DNA of 62,586 bases from contig JALLOO010000004.1 of NCBI GenBank assembly GCA_027717985.1, positions 1-62,586 on the forward strand, in the 5' to 3' direction. Positions 14,704-22,604 of the stretch are shown here, in pieces. Position 1 is the first letter of the stretch. Each line of letters opens with the position of its first letter. The notes under the pieces are model-generated. The model did no database searches and was not told the origin of the DNA. It saw only the letters and a program-made list of their open reading frames with translations. A program made the position numbers and the translations under genes. Source of the stretch: Patescibacteria group bacterium AH-259-L05 (GTDB lineage Bacteria; Patescibacteriota; Patescibacteriia; UBA2591; UBA6264).

Positions 14704-16026
14704 ATGATGTGGAAAAAGTACTTTGGTGCAATACTGGTCATAAGTATTTTCTTTGCCTGCAGCTTTGATAGCCCGACGAAACCAACGCAAGAACAACCGG
14801 AAACAGTACTGAATGATACAACGCGCTATATTATAACATTTGAAACAGCCGAGGGCGCCGATATAGCAGAGATGATTTTTACGACCTTATTTGGCTATAA
14901 CATCTTTTACGTTGCTACAGAAATCCACAGCCTTATTGTTGATATGCCGCGGTTAAAAACATTGTCAAAAACAGTTTCAAGTCCGGGAGGAAGTTTTCGT
15001 CTTGAAAAGGTCACAGGAGAGCTACGCGCAACCTTTACAACTGCAAGTGGTGATGAATTTAATGCAATGTATGTAGAGGAAGATGATCCAAAAATGTATT
15101 GGCAGCTCAATACTGATACATATGAACTCCAGGGAGATACCAGCTGGCTTTGGCATATCAATATGATTCAAGCAGATCAATCATGGAATGCTGGTTTTAA
15201 AGGAGATGGAGTAACAACCATCTATACTGATGGAGGATTATGTCCTGACTATCAATCACATCCAGCATTTGCTGCCATTGATACCTCTATATCATTTAAC
15301 CCCTATACTGATTCAACTGATATAGAGGCAGACAAATACGAAACAAACCATGGATCTCTTGTTTTCTATTTAGGAGTAGGACAACCTTATCCTTATCAAG
15401 AAAACCAGTACTTGAGTGGTGTAGCTCCTGGGAGCAGAGCTGGATTGGTTAAACTATTTGAAATGCCGTGGGCGTCTCGGGCAATGGCAATTAAAGCAAC
15501 TGATATCGCCATCGACTTTAACCCGGACGTCATCTCAATGAGCTGGGGCGGCGGCGGAAAATCACCCACACTTCAATTACTTTTTGAAAAAGCTTATGAA
15601 AAAAGAATTGTACTGGTGGCCGCTGCTGGAAATGATGATGATTCTCCTGTACTGTATCCTGCGGGCTATTCCCAGGTCATTGCAGTCGGCGCTGTTTACG
15701 GTAATGGAGAAAAAGCATATTTTAGTAATTATGGACAAGACCTTGAAATTATGGCGCCAGGAGTAAATGTTACATCATTTTATGGTTGTGAAATTGGAGC
15801 AGCTTCTGGAACCTCTGTGTCAACGCCTTTGGTTGCAGGAGCAATAGCACTGTATATTCAAAAGTATAGGCAGATCAGAAATAATGCTTATACTAGACCA
15901 TCGCTTCTGATGCTTCGCTATCATTTACACAATTCTGCAGAAAAAGAAAATATGGGCAATAACGACTGGACTAATTACATGGGCTTTGGAATCGTAAAAG
16001 CCATGAATTTATTAGCGCAACTTTGA
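14704..16026 (+). CDS. Subtilisin-like (S8) serine protease, probable lipoprotein
   Basis: The start is at ATG 14704 after CAAGGAGGAACAC (440 aa); the longer ORF-track start precedes this Shine-Dalgarno. The N-terminus MMWKKYFGAILVISIFFACS resembles a lipoprotein signal with Cys at about 20 (lipobox FFAC, slightly atypical). The catalytic triad is visible: Asp in TIYTDGGLC, His in TNHGSLVFYL, Ser in GAASGTSVSTPLVAGA. Residues about 20-150 form a propeptide-like region. It should act outside the membrane. It has a terminator after it and is divergent from ispH. Confidence 0.88.
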   Translation: MMWKKYFGAILVISIFFACSFDSPTKPTQEQPETVLNDTTRYIITFETAEGADIAEMIFTTLFGYNIFYVATEIHSLIVDMPRLKTLSKTVSSPGGSFRLEKVTGELRATFTTASGDEFNAMYVEEDDPKMYWQLNTDTYELQGDTSWLWHINMIQADQSWNAGFKGDGVTTIYTDGGLCPDYQSHPAFAAIDTSISFNPYTDSTDIEADKYETNHGSLVFYLGVGQPYPYQENQYLSGVAPGSRAGLVKLFEMPWASRAMAIKATDIAIDFNPDVISMSWGGGGKSPTLQLLFEKAYEKRIVLVAAAGNDDDSPVLYPAGYSQVIAVGAVYGNGEKAYFSNYGQDLEIMAPGVNVTSFYGCEIGAASGTSVSTPLVAGAIALYIQKYRQIRNNAYTRPSLLMLRYHLHNSAEKENMGNNDWTNYMGFGIVKAMNLLAQL

Positions 16027-16040
16027 TTAGCAAACGTCAT

Positions 16041-16079
16041 AAAAAGCTCTCATCGCACTATTGATGAAGAGCTTTTTAC
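16041..16079. terminator. Bidirectional terminator
   Basis: AAAAGCTCT-CATC / GATG-AAGAGCTTTTT stem between the convergent subtilisin and PAP2 genes. Confidence 0.85.
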
Positions 16080-16099
16080 TTTTGATATATAATGCAAAA

Positions 16100-16636
16100 C
16101 TACTTTTGGTGTAAAATGTTGAATCGTTTTGTCAAAAATTCTATGACAAAAACTGCAAGGATGGCAGTAACAATCCCGCCTACAATATCAATGGGGTAAT
16201 GAACACCAACAAATATTCTGCTTAACCCAACTAAAAAAGCAGGGATTAATAAAATTAAGCCAAACTTTTTCCAATCAACTAATACGCTGAATACCATGAC
16301 AAACGCAAGAGAGGTATGCCCTGAGGGAAAAGAATAGTCAGTAGGAGGAACGAAAAACTTTGTTAATTGATAAATTTCATTATGCGTTATAAACGGGCGA
16401 GGACGAGCGACGACTTGATTGGTTATATATTCAACAAGAGCGACAAGAATAACCGCGCTTATGATTTTAACTGCCATGATACCAATTTTTTTTCTTTTTT
16501 TTGAGAAAAAATATACCCCAAAAATAATAAGAGGAAGGGCATAAATTAAAAAATCAGAAAATATAATGCCTATCATATCAAGCCACAACCACTTGCCTGC
16601 AAAGCTATTAATAAATGTAAGTAAAGAATAATCCAT
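16100..16636 (-). CDS. PAP2-family phosphatase (undecaprenyl-diphosphatase-like)
   Basis: A 178-residue membrane protein with about five or six helices and the three PAP2 motifs: ARPRPF (C1), YSFPSGHTS (C2) and SRIFVGVHYPIDIVGG (C3). Relatives recycle undecaprenyl pyrophosphate or dephosphorylate other lipid phosphates at the outer face of the membrane. Its ATG overlaps the YjbQ stop (TAATG), so the two are coupled. Confidence 0.86.
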   Translation of the reverse strand: MDYSLLTFINSFAGKWLWLDMIGIIFSDFLIYALPLIIFGVYFFSKKRKKIGIMAVKIISAVILVALVEYITNQVVARPRPFITHNEIYQLTKFFVPPTDYSFPSGHTSLAFVMVFSVLVDWKKFGLILLIPAFLVGLSRIFVGVHYPIDIVGGIVTAILAVFVIEFLTKRFNILHQK

Positions 16637-17052
16637 TATTCGCCTACTACTTTAACAATTAAAGTCCTCTCACGAGATCGGTTATCAAAATCGCATAGTA
16701 CAACATTCTCCCACGTACCTAAGGTCATTTTACCTTTGCTGATCGGAACAGCTAACGATGGTCCGATTAAACTGGCGCGCAGATGTGAAAATCCATTATC
16801 ATCGCCCCAGGTTGCACCATGGTGATACTGTTTATTCTTTGGTATAATCTTTTCTAACAATTCTTCAAAATCTTTAACTAAATTCGGCTCATGTTCAATC
16901 GTAGTAATCGCCGAGGTCGAGCTCGTACTAAAAACCACGACAATCCCCTCTTTTATTTTGGAATCAGATACAATATCACTAACGCGATCGGTTATATCAA
17001 CAACATCGCAAAACCCTTTGGTTGAAACACTGATTTCTTCTTGATATGTCAT
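16636..17052 (-). CDS. YjbQ/UPF0047 family protein
   Basis: The start is set at ATG 17052 (138 aa, the family's usual length) rather than 17109; a TATAAT lies 12 nt upstream, so the leader is almost absent. The conserved C-terminal half has HHGATWGDDNGFSHLRASL and GTWENVVLCDFDNRSRER, and the STSAITTIEHEPNL segment is also typical. Some relatives show thiamine-phosphate-synthase activity at low level; the physiological role is unclear. Operon with PAP2. Confidence 0.88.
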   Translation of the reverse strand: MTYQEEISVSTKGFCDVVDITDRVSDIVSDSKIKEGIVVVFSTSSTSAITTIEHEPNLVKDFEELLEKIIPKNKQYHHGATWGDDNGFSHLRASLIGPSLAVPISKGKMTLGTWENVVLCDFDNRSRERTLIVKVVGE

Positions 17053-17081
17053 ATATATTAGTCTATTATAAAAATAAACAC

Positions 17082-17110
17082 TTAACAACTGGTATTTTCT
17101 TTGATACAAT
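17082..17110 (+). promoter_or_regulatory. Promoter, probable leaderless mRNA
   Basis: TTAACA (17082-17087), 17 bp, TACAAT (17105-17110). The ATG of the MIP18 gene begins 7 nt after the -10, where transcription should start, and there is no Shine-Dalgarno. Confidence 0.62.
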
Positions 17111-17116
17111 CATACC

Positions 17117-17434
17117 ATGGCAAAAATAACTAAACAACACATTATCAAAGCTCTTCAGCAATGTATTGATCCTGAACTTCGCATTGATATATGGAGCTTA
17201 GGGTTAATTTATGACATTCGTATAAAAACGAAAGATAAACAAACCATTGTTGATATTACGGCGACCTTAACCACGCCTGCATGCGCGCTTGGCCCTCATA
17301 TCTTACAAGACATTACCACTAACGTAGAAAAAATATCTGGTGTTAAACAATGCAATGTGGTCATTACCTTTGAGCCGCGCTGGACGCCAGAGAAAATGAC
17401 TGAAGAAGCAAAAGCACAATTAGGATTTTTATAA
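17117..17434 (+). CDS. MIP18/DUF59 family protein (Fe-S assembly, SufT-like domain only)
   Basis: A 105-residue MIP18 domain: IDPELRIDIWSLGLIYDIRI, TLTTPACALGPHIL with the conserved Cys, and a C-terminal TEEAKAQLGFL tail. This family helps deliver Fe-S clusters to target proteins. It is followed by the 2OG oxygenase and a second MIP18 protein (SufT). Probable leaderless transcript. Confidence 0.86.
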   Translation: MAKITKQHIIKALQQCIDPELRIDIWSLGLIYDIRIKTKDKQTIVDITATLTTPACALGPHILQDITTNVEKISGVKQCNVVITFEPRWTPEKMTEEAKAQLGFL

Positions 17435-17439
17435 AGGTC

Positions 17440-17468
17440 TTGACACTTTTAGCCAATTCTTCTATACT
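17440..17468 (+). promoter_or_regulatory. Promoter of 2OG oxygenase gene
   Basis: TTGACA (17440-17445), 17 bp, TATACT (17463-17468). The -35 starts 6 bp after the upstream stop codon; no boxA element. Confidence 0.75.
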
Positions 17469-17502
17469 ACTAAGGTAACTAACAAATAAAAGGAGAAACA
17501 CT

Positions 17503-18357
17503 ATGGCACAATCGAAAAGTAACGTACTCACGGTCAATTACCAATCAAAAGATGCTCCGCAAACGTTTGTACGATCACTGAAAAGTACTGGCTTTGCGGT
17601 TATCTCAAATCATGGAATTAAACACTCGCTGATTACCAAAGTATATAATGAATGGAAAAAATTCTTTGCAAGCACGGCAAAACATGACTATTTGCGTGAT
17701 AAAGGAAAACAGGCTGGCTATTTCCCTTTTCTCTCTGAAAATGCAAAAGGATATTCTAAAAAGGATCTGAAAGAATTCTATCACTTCTATCTCTGGGGAC
17801 GATTGCCGAAAGGAATGAGCAACGCCACGAAAAAACTGTTTAAGCAATTGGTCGCGTGCGCTGCAACGCTTCTTCAATGGACAGAAGAACAAACACCTGA
17901 AACTGTACGATCGCAATTTTCTATGCCACTTCCTGAAATGATCAAGGGGAGCAACCGAAATCTCCTCAGAATTATCCACTATCCGCCGCTCACCGGGAAA
18001 GAAGAGGAAGGCACGGTACGAGCAGCTGCCCATGAAGATATTAATCTTTTGACCGTACTCGTTGCGGGAACACAAATCGGACTTCAGGCACAAGATCTTG
18101 AAGGAAACTGGCATATGGTCTCCTGTGACCCGGGAATGCTGGTGGTAAATGCTGGTGATATGCTCAAAATGTGCTCAGGCGGCTATTATCCCTCAACCAA
18201 ACACCGTGTTATCAATCCAACAGGTGAAGATGCAAAAAAATCTCGATATTCTATGCCGCTCTTCCTCCATCCGCGTGATGAGGTCAGACTTTCCAAGACC
18301 CATACAGCCAAGAGTTATCTATTAGAACGGCTGGAAGAAATTGGCTTGAAAAAATAA
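17503..18357 (+). CDS. 2-oxoglutarate/Fe(II)-dependent dioxygenase (IPNS-like)
   Basis: A 284-residue protein after AAAAGGAGAAACACT. The N-terminal part resembles the DIOX_N region (GFAVISNHGI). The double-stranded beta-helix core shows the iron triad H177-x-D179 (AAAHEDINLLT) and H234 (TKHRVINP), with R248-x-S in SRYSMPLF to bind 2-oxoglutarate. Members hydroxylate or cyclise small molecules using O2, so an oxygen-using lifestyle is suggested. It sits between two MIP18 Fe-S proteins. The substrate is unknown. Confidence 0.85.
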   Translation: MAQSKSNVLTVNYQSKDAPQTFVRSLKSTGFAVISNHGIKHSLITKVYNEWKKFFASTAKHDYLRDKGKQAGYFPFLSENAKGYSKKDLKEFYHFYLWGRLPKGMSNATKKLFKQLVACAATLLQWTEEQTPETVRSQFSMPLPEMIKGSNRNLLRIIHYPPLTGKEEEGTVRAAAHEDINLLTVLVAGTQIGLQAQDLEGNWHMVSCDPGMLVVNAGDMLKMCSGGYYPSTKHRVINPTGEDAKKSRYSMPLFLHPRDEVRLSKTHTAKSYLLERLEEIGLKK

Positions 18358-18383
18358 AGTACTAAAATAAAAAAGAAATAAAA

Positions 18384-18415
18384 AAGACTCTGATTACTAT
18401 ATCAGAGTTTTTTTC
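18384..18415 (+). terminator. Terminator
   Basis: ACTCTGAT / ATCAGAGT stem plus T7; its tail runs into the next promoter's -35. Confidence 0.82.
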
Positions 18416-18465
18416 TTGACGTAGGTAGGTGTATATGCTATACTAAATCTGTTCTTTTCAAAAAC
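18416..18465 (+). promoter_or_regulatory. sufT promoter and boxA-like leader
   Basis: TTGACG (18416-18421), 17 bp, extended TGCTATACT (-10 at 18439-18444), then TGTTCTTTTCAAAAAC (18450-18465). Confidence 0.78.
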
Positions 18466-18486
18466 ATCAACAGGGAGGTAGTAACG

Positions 18487-19032
18487 ATGAAAAGTAATGA
18501 AGTTGTTACCTTGCGTCGTGATTGTGAAGGAACATTGATTCCTGCAGGCACTAAAGTTGCTCTCAGGAAAGGTCACGAGGTGAGAATCACCCAATCGCTT
18601 GGAGGAAACTATACAGTAGTTATCCATGATAATATGGTACGTATTGATAGCAAAGATGCTGATGCGCTTGGAAAAGAACCTATAAGTTCATCAAAGGGCA
18701 TCAAGCTAACAGGTAATAGAACGATTGAGGAATTAGTATGGGAACAGATGAAAACGTGCTATGATCCTGAAATTCCGGTCAACATTGTTGATCTCGGCCT
18801 CATCTACTCTTGTGAAATCAAACAGTTGTCAGACCACGGAAACAAGGTAGAGATAAAAATGACACTAACCGCTCCTGGCTGCGGCATGGGAAATATTATT
18901 GCGGATGAGGTTAAGAATAAGGTTCTATCCATACCTGGTGTTACCGAAGCAAGTGTAGAGCTGGTCTGGGATCCGCAATGGAATCAAAGTATGATGTCTG
19001 AAACAGCTAAACTTCAACTCGGGATGTTATAA
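18487..19032 (+). CDS. sufT: Fe-S cluster assembly protein SufT
   Basis: A 181-residue protein with the full SufT architecture: an N-terminal small beta domain (VVTLRRDCEGTLIPAGTKVA, RITQSLGGNYTV, DADALG) followed by a MIP18 domain (CYDPEIPVNIVDLGLIYSCE, TLTAPGCGMGNII). Involved in Fe-S maturation, probably target delivery. The upstream 105-aa protein has only the second domain. Own promoter with boxA-like leader. Confidence 0.9.
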   Translation: MKSNEVVTLRRDCEGTLIPAGTKVALRKGHEVRITQSLGGNYTVVIHDNMVRIDSKDADALGKEPISSSKGIKLTGNRTIEELVWEQMKTCYDPEIPVNIVDLGLIYSCEIKQLSDHGNKVEIKMTLTAPGCGMGNIIADEVKNKVLSIPGVTEASVELVWDPQWNQSMMSETAKLQLGML

Positions 19033-19056
19033 CAATTCAAACATATTGCTCTGATA

Positions 19057-19119
19057 TCCACACAACCTCCTCTTGATTTTTTTCACTATGTGTGCTATAG
19101 TATTACTGCTCTTTAAAAC
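19057..19119 (+). promoter_or_regulatory. OFOR beta promoter (duplicated cassette, copy 1) and boxA-like leader
   Basis: TTGATT (19073-19078), 17 bp, extended TGCTATAGT (-10 at 19096-19101), then TGCTCTTTAAAAC (19107-19119). Bases 19057-19099 are identical to 20124-20166 (43 nt). Confidence 0.8.
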
Positions 19120-19142
19120 CAAAACATGAAAGGGAAAAAATA

Positions 19143-20054
19143 ATGAGTAATAAAAAGAAGAAAACCGCTGGCAAGCCTCAAGTCACGATATCTCCAAAGG
19201 ATTACAAGGGAAAGGTTAATCCAGATTGGTGTGTCGGATGTGGAGATTTTGGTGTCTTGAACGCCTTTCAAAAGGCGTGTTCAGAACTTGGACTCCCGTC
19301 CCATAAGATTCTAGTGGTTAGTGGTATCGGCTGTTCCTCAAATTTCCCTGGATTTTTCAACTCCTACGGTATGCATACACTTCATGGCCGTCCCCTCCCC
19401 GTGGCCACAGGCGCTAAACTTGCCAATCATGAACTGACCGTAATCGTTACTGCCGGTGACGGAGATGGTTATGGGATTGGTGGTAACCATTTTACACACA
19501 CTGCGCGTCGAAATATTGATCTCACCTACCTGGTCATGAACAACCAGATCTACGGACTCACCACCGGCCAGATATCTCCCACGAGTCGTATGGGAATGAA
19601 GACCAAGAGCACGCCATACGGAAGCGTGGAATTACCCGTTAACCCCCTTACGTTAGCTATCATGGGCGGAGCCACCTTTGTGGCTCGAGCCTACAGTAGT
19701 GAGGGCAGCTACTTCGTAAACCTTATAAAACAGGCAATTCAGCATAAAGGCTTTTCCTTTATTGATATATTCAGCCCTTGCGTCACCTATAATCACGAGA
19801 ATACTCATACATTCTTTAAGCAACGGATAAAGCACTTGGAAGACGAGGGTCACGACCCCACTGACTGGAAAACAGCATGCGAGAAGGCCATGATCTGGGG
19901 GGATGAAATCTATACCGGGCTCTTCTTACAAAACACAGAGAGACGGACACTTGAGCAATTGGAACCGATTCTTGACAAAGGAGGACCTCTTGCACATCGG
20001 TCACTCGGCCTTACTGAAGCGCAGTCTTCAAAAATCATTGAGAAGCTAATGTAG
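19143..20054 (+). CDS. 2-oxoacid:ferredoxin oxidoreductase, beta (TPP-binding) subunit
   Basis: A 303-residue KorB/PorB-type subunit. Signatures are NPDWCVGCGDFGVLNAF near the N-terminus, SGIGCSSNFPGFF, LHGRPLPVATGAKLAN and the TPP/Mg motif TAGDGDGYGIGGNHF followed by VMNNQIYGLTTGQISPTS. It binds thiamine pyrophosphate and decarboxylates 2-oxoglutarate or pyruvate to the acyl-CoA, reducing ferredoxin. No alpha or gamma subunit is in this window. The DNA looks richer in G+C and C-ending codons than neighbours, which may mean high expression or transfer. Confidence 0.9.
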   Translation: MSNKKKKTAGKPQVTISPKDYKGKVNPDWCVGCGDFGVLNAFQKACSELGLPSHKILVVSGIGCSSNFPGFFNSYGMHTLHGRPLPVATGAKLANHELTVIVTAGDGDGYGIGGNHFTHTARRNIDLTYLVMNNQIYGLTTGQISPTSRMGMKTKSTPYGSVELPVNPLTLAIMGGATFVARAYSSEGSYFVNLIKQAIQHKGFSFIDIFSPCVTYNHENTHTFFKQRIKHLEDEGHDPTDWKTACEKAMIWGDEIYTGLFLQNTERRTLEQLEPILDKGGPLAHRSLGLTEAQSSKIIEKLM

Positions 20055-20075
20055 GGAGAGAGTAGGATTTAGAAT

Positions 20076-20117
20076 AAACCCCGCTTCAGCTAAAACTGAT
20101 GGCGGGGTTTTCCTTTT
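20076..20117 (+). terminator. Terminator
   Basis: AAACCCCGC / GCGGGGTTT stem plus T-rich tail after the OFOR beta gene. Confidence 0.88.
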
Positions 20118-20123
20118 TACTTG

Positions 20124-20204
20124 TCCACACAACCTCCTCTTGATTTTTTTCACTATGTGTGCTATACTATATGTGCTCTTTGAAAACTGGCTCACCTCGT
20201 ATGA
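20124..20204 (+). promoter_or_regulatory. Ferredoxin operon promoter (duplicated cassette, copy 2), boxA and leader hairpin
   Basis: TTGATT (20140-20145), 17 bp, extended TGCTATACT (-10 at 20163-20168), TGCTCTTTGAAAAC (20174-20187, matches rRNA-leader boxA), then a CCTC GTAT GAGG hairpin (20193-20204) before the Shine-Dalgarno. Confidence 0.8.
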
Positions 20205-20235
20205 GGCGAACCACAAAATATAAGGAGGTTATGTC

Positions 20236-20550
20236 ATGACCTTTATTATCACTGAACCATGTATTGGCGTGTGTGATACTGCATGTGTGGATGTATGCCC
20301 GGTTGATTGTATTCATTTTGACGTGGACGAGAAAGATGCCGGACAAAAAATGAAAGAAATGAAAGCAGCAGATCCGAATGTGGACCTAGAAAAACTTCAG
20401 CTGTTTATTGATCCTGAAGAATGTATTGACTGCGCTGCATGTGAACCAGAGTGTCCGGTAGAAGCCATCTTTCCCGAAGATGAAGTCCCTGATGTATGGA
20501 AAGACTTTATTAAGATGAACTATGAGGCCTTTGGTCAAGAGGCCCCGTAA
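20236..20550 (+). CDS. FdxA-like dicluster ferredoxin
   Basis: A 104-residue ferredoxin. The first cluster region is CIGVCDTACVDVCPVDCIHF and the second CIDCAACEPECPVEAI, separated by a charged insertion of about 30 residues (KDAGQKMKEMKAADP). The C-terminal VPDVWKDFIKMN resembles FdxA 7Fe/8Fe ferredoxins. A likely electron acceptor of the 2-oxoacid oxidoreductase next door. Overlaps the second ferredoxin by 1 nt (TAATG). Confidence 0.88.
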   Translation: MTFIITEPCIGVCDTACVDVCPVDCIHFDVDEKDAGQKMKEMKAADPNVDLEKLQLFIDPEECIDCAACEPECPVEAIFPEDEVPDVWKDFIKMNYEAFGQEAP

Positions 20551-20897
20551 TGGTAAAAAAGAAAGCTCATTCACACTATAAGGATGTGCCTGAATGCGTT
20601 GATAAAATTGGTACCAAGAAAAAAAGACCACGGCTTATGGCAGTGGTTGACGAAGATAGCTGCACCGGATGTCAGGTATGTATTCCATTTTGTCCTGTTG
20701 ACTGTATTGAAACGGTCCCGTATGAAAAGTACGATATCCCTATCCCGCCGGTTCAAATCAGATTTGATGAATGTATTGGATGTCAAATCTGCGCACGGGT
20801 ATGCACTAAGCTTACCTGGGACGCCATTCGGATGATTCCCACAGACGAATTTGAACAAACCTATGGTATTAAAATATCTGATAAAGGCCCGCAATAA
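20550..20897 (+). CDS. 4Fe-4S dicluster ferredoxin-type protein
   Basis: A 115-residue protein with two 4Fe-4S motifs, CTGCQVCIPFCPVDCIE (about 37-53) and CIGCQICARVCTKLTWDAI (about 74-92). The second motif has CTK rather than CP after the third Cys. Basic N-terminal extension of about 30 residues. Translationally coupled to the first ferredoxin. It could be a free ferredoxin or a subunit bridging to the NuoB/NuoI pair downstream (inference). Confidence 0.86.
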   Translation: MVKKKAHSHYKDVPECVDKIGTKKKRPRLMAVVDEDSCTGCQVCIPFCPVDCIETVPYEKYDIPIPPVQIRFDECIGCQICARVCTKLTWDAIRMIPTDEFEQTYGIKISDKGPQ

Positions 20898-20929
20898 AAT
20901 AAAACTATTGTGAGGCCTTTTCTTTTTTT
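20883..20929 (+). terminator. Terminator overlapping stop codon
   Basis: AAAGGCC-CAATA / TATTG-GGCCTTT stem with T tract; the tract also lies in the -35 region of the next promoter. Confidence 0.7.
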
Positions 20930-20939
20930 AATACTGTGC

Positions 20940-20966
20940 TATACTGTGTATAGATTCTTTGAAAAC
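20940..20966 (+). promoter_or_regulatory. nuoB-nuoI extended -10 promoter and boxA-like leader
   Basis: TGCTATACT (-10 at 20940-20945) with no clear -35 (terminator T tract instead), then GATTCTTTGAAAAC (20953-20966). Confidence 0.7.
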
Positions 20967-20987
20967 AAATATGAAAGGAGATAACAA

Positions 20988-21521
20988 ATGGCAAAAGATG
21001 GATCTGGTAATATAATTGTTGCGCCTCTCAATAAACTTCTGAATTGGGCTCGCTCAACCTCGCCCTGGTATTTCCAGTTCGGTTTAGCGTGCTGTGCGAT
21101 TGAGATGATGGCAACGGCTGCCTCCCGACACGATTTAGAACGTATTGGTATGATGCCTCGCTCCTCGCCCCGCCAGGCAGATGTTATGATTGTTGCCGGA
21201 ACGGTTACCATGAAAATGGCGCTTCGAATAAAACGGCTGTACGAACAAATGGCAGAGCCAAAATATGTGGTCTCTATGGGGAGCTGCGCTACCAGCGGCG
21301 GCCCGTACTGGCAGTATGGGTATCATGTGCTCAAGGGTGTTGATTTGGTAATTCCCGTTGATGTGTATGTTCCTGGTTGTCCACCACGGCCTGAACAGCT
21401 TATTGAAGGTCTTCTGCGGTTGCAGGAAAAAATTCAAAAAGAACGACCAGTTCAGGAAATAATTGTGCCCAACATCAAGGAAATACTCAAGAAAAAGAAA
21501 AACAAGGAGAAAAAAAAATGA
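20988..21521 (+). CDS. nuoB: NADH-quinone oxidoreductase subunit B-like (NuoB)
   Basis: A 177-residue NuoB/PSST-family protein after AAAGGAGATAACAA. N2-cluster cysteines are in [20 protein letters not shown] and [24 protein letters not shown] is typical. It normally couples cluster N2 to quinone, or in related hydrogenases and Mbh/Ech-type complexes to other acceptors. Only the NuoI-like partner is beside it; no NuoC/D or membrane subunits are in this window. C-terminus Lys-rich. Confidence 0.9.
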   Translation: MAKDGSGNIIVAPLNKLLNWARSTSPWYFQFGLACCAIEMMATAASRHDLERIGMMPRSSPRQADVMIVAGTVTMKMALRIKRLYEQMAEPKYVVSMGSCATSGGPYWQYGYHVLKGVDLVIPVDVYVPGCPPRPEQLIEGLLRLQEKIQKERPVQEIIVPNIKEILKKKKNKEKKK

Positions 21522-22090
21522 ATGGGGTAAAACAATATTTTACAAATATCTGGCAAGCGATAACCACCCTCTCTGCAGGTATGCGCGTTACTATGAGGCA
21601 TTTACTCCATGCTCGCAAAGGAATTGTCACTCTTCAATATCCTGAAGAACGCTGGCCTCGACCTGAAAGAAATATTGGATTCCCAGAACAAGACTATAAT
21701 GTGATTCGCTCACGTCTGCATGTTGATATGGATGACTGTATTGGATGCTTAAAATGTGAGCGGGTATGTCCAGTTGATTGCATCAAAATTGAAACCGTTA
21801 AAGTTGATAAAGGTGTTGATATTCCTGATGCTGGCCATACGGGTATCACCTCACACGGAACACAGAAACGACTGCTCGTTACCCGATTTGATATTGATAT
21901 GACCGAATGCTGCTACTGTAATCTCTGTGTATATCCTTGTCCGGAAGAGTGTATTTATATGGTGGGCGGCCCGAATGCTGACAAATATCCTCTAGATTAT
22001 GAATTTTCAGAATACGATAGGGCTGACATGATCTACCGATTTGCAAAACCAGAAACTAAACCATGGGCAAAAGAGAATCTGCCTGAATAA
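21518..22090 (+). CDS. nuoI: NADH-quinone oxidoreductase subunit I-like (NuoI)
   Basis: A 190-residue NuoI-type protein with an amphipathic N-terminal segment and two 4Fe-4S motifs, [19 protein letters not shown] and [18 protein letters not shown]. The C-terminal [14 protein letters not shown] matches NuoI. It overlaps nuoB by 4 nt (ATGA). Between the clusters is an insertion of about 30 residues. It would pass electrons to cluster N2 of NuoB. Confidence 0.88.
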   Translation: MNGVKQYFTNIWQAITTLSAGMRVTMRHLLHARKGIVTLQYPEERWPRPERNIGFPEQDYNVIRSRLHVDMDDCIGCLKCERVCPVDCIKIETVKVDKGVDIPDAGHTGITSHGTQKRLLVTRFDIDMTECCYCNLCVYPCPEECIYMVGGPNADKYPLDYEFSEYDRADMIYRFAKPETKPWAKENLPE

Positions 22091-22091
22091 T

Positions 22092-22133
22092 AAAAACCCT
22101 GTATCAAACCGATATCAGGGTTTTCTTTTTTTT
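22092..22133 (+). terminator. Terminator
   Basis: AAAACCCTG / TCAGGGTTTT stem with T-rich tail overlapping the next promoter's -35 region. Confidence 0.85.
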
Positions 22134-22142
22134 ATACTATGG

Positions 22143-22166
22143 TATACTAAACCTGTTCTTTTGAAA
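22143..22166 (+). promoter_or_regulatory. iscA-like gene promoter and boxA-like leader
   Basis: Extended TGGTATACT (-10 at 22143-22148) and TGTTCTTTTGAAA (22154-22166). From the -10 on it closely matches the sufT leader (TATACTAAAYCTGTTCTTTT). Confidence 0.75.
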
Positions 22167-22189
22167 TCTAAGAATGGAGGGGAAAATCT

Positions 22190-22549
22190 ATGACAAAAAC
22201 GAAAGAAAAAACTCAAGAACCAATCCTTGAAGGAGTTACCCTAACTGAACAAGCTGCCCAACAGATTAAGAAGGTAAAAAAAGAAGATGAGGGAGAATAC
22301 CTTCGCGCATCAGTAACTGGGGGTGGATGTTCTGGCCTAAACTATCAACTTACCTGGGATAGTACGCTCAACGAATTTGATAAACAATTCGAAAGTCACG
22401 GCATTACCATTGTCGTGGATCTGAAATCTCTGCTCTACCTCAAAGGCATGGAAATTGATTACTCCACTGATATGCTCTCGGGAGGATTTCAATTCAGAAA
22501 TCCTAATGCCACAAGAACATGCGGTTGCGGAACATCATTTTCCGTATAA
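22190..22549 (+). CDS. HesB/IscA/SufA-type Fe-S carrier
   Basis: A 119-residue A-type carrier. Conserved cysteines are in VTGGGCSGLNYQL and RTCGCGTSF; the LTEQAAQQIKKV start and SGGFQFRNPNA segment fit. It accepts Fe-S clusters from the SUF scaffold and hands them on. Own promoter, directly upstream of sufB. Confidence 0.92.
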   Translation: MTKTKEKTQEPILEGVTLTEQAAQQIKKVKKEDEGEYLRASVTGGGCSGLNYQLTWDSTLNEFDKQFESHGITIVVDLKSLLYLKGMEIDYSTDMLSGGFQFRNPNATRTCGCGTSFSV

Positions 22550-22558
22550 AAATAGAAA

Positions 22559-22593
22559 GAAAAGTCCCTTACAATCAGGGGCTTTCTTTTTTT
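22559..22593 (+). terminator. Terminator
   Basis: AAAGTCCCT / AGGGGCTTT stem (with a G-U pair) and T tract. Confidence 0.72.
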
Positions 22594-22604
22594 ATATAGT
22601 ATGC

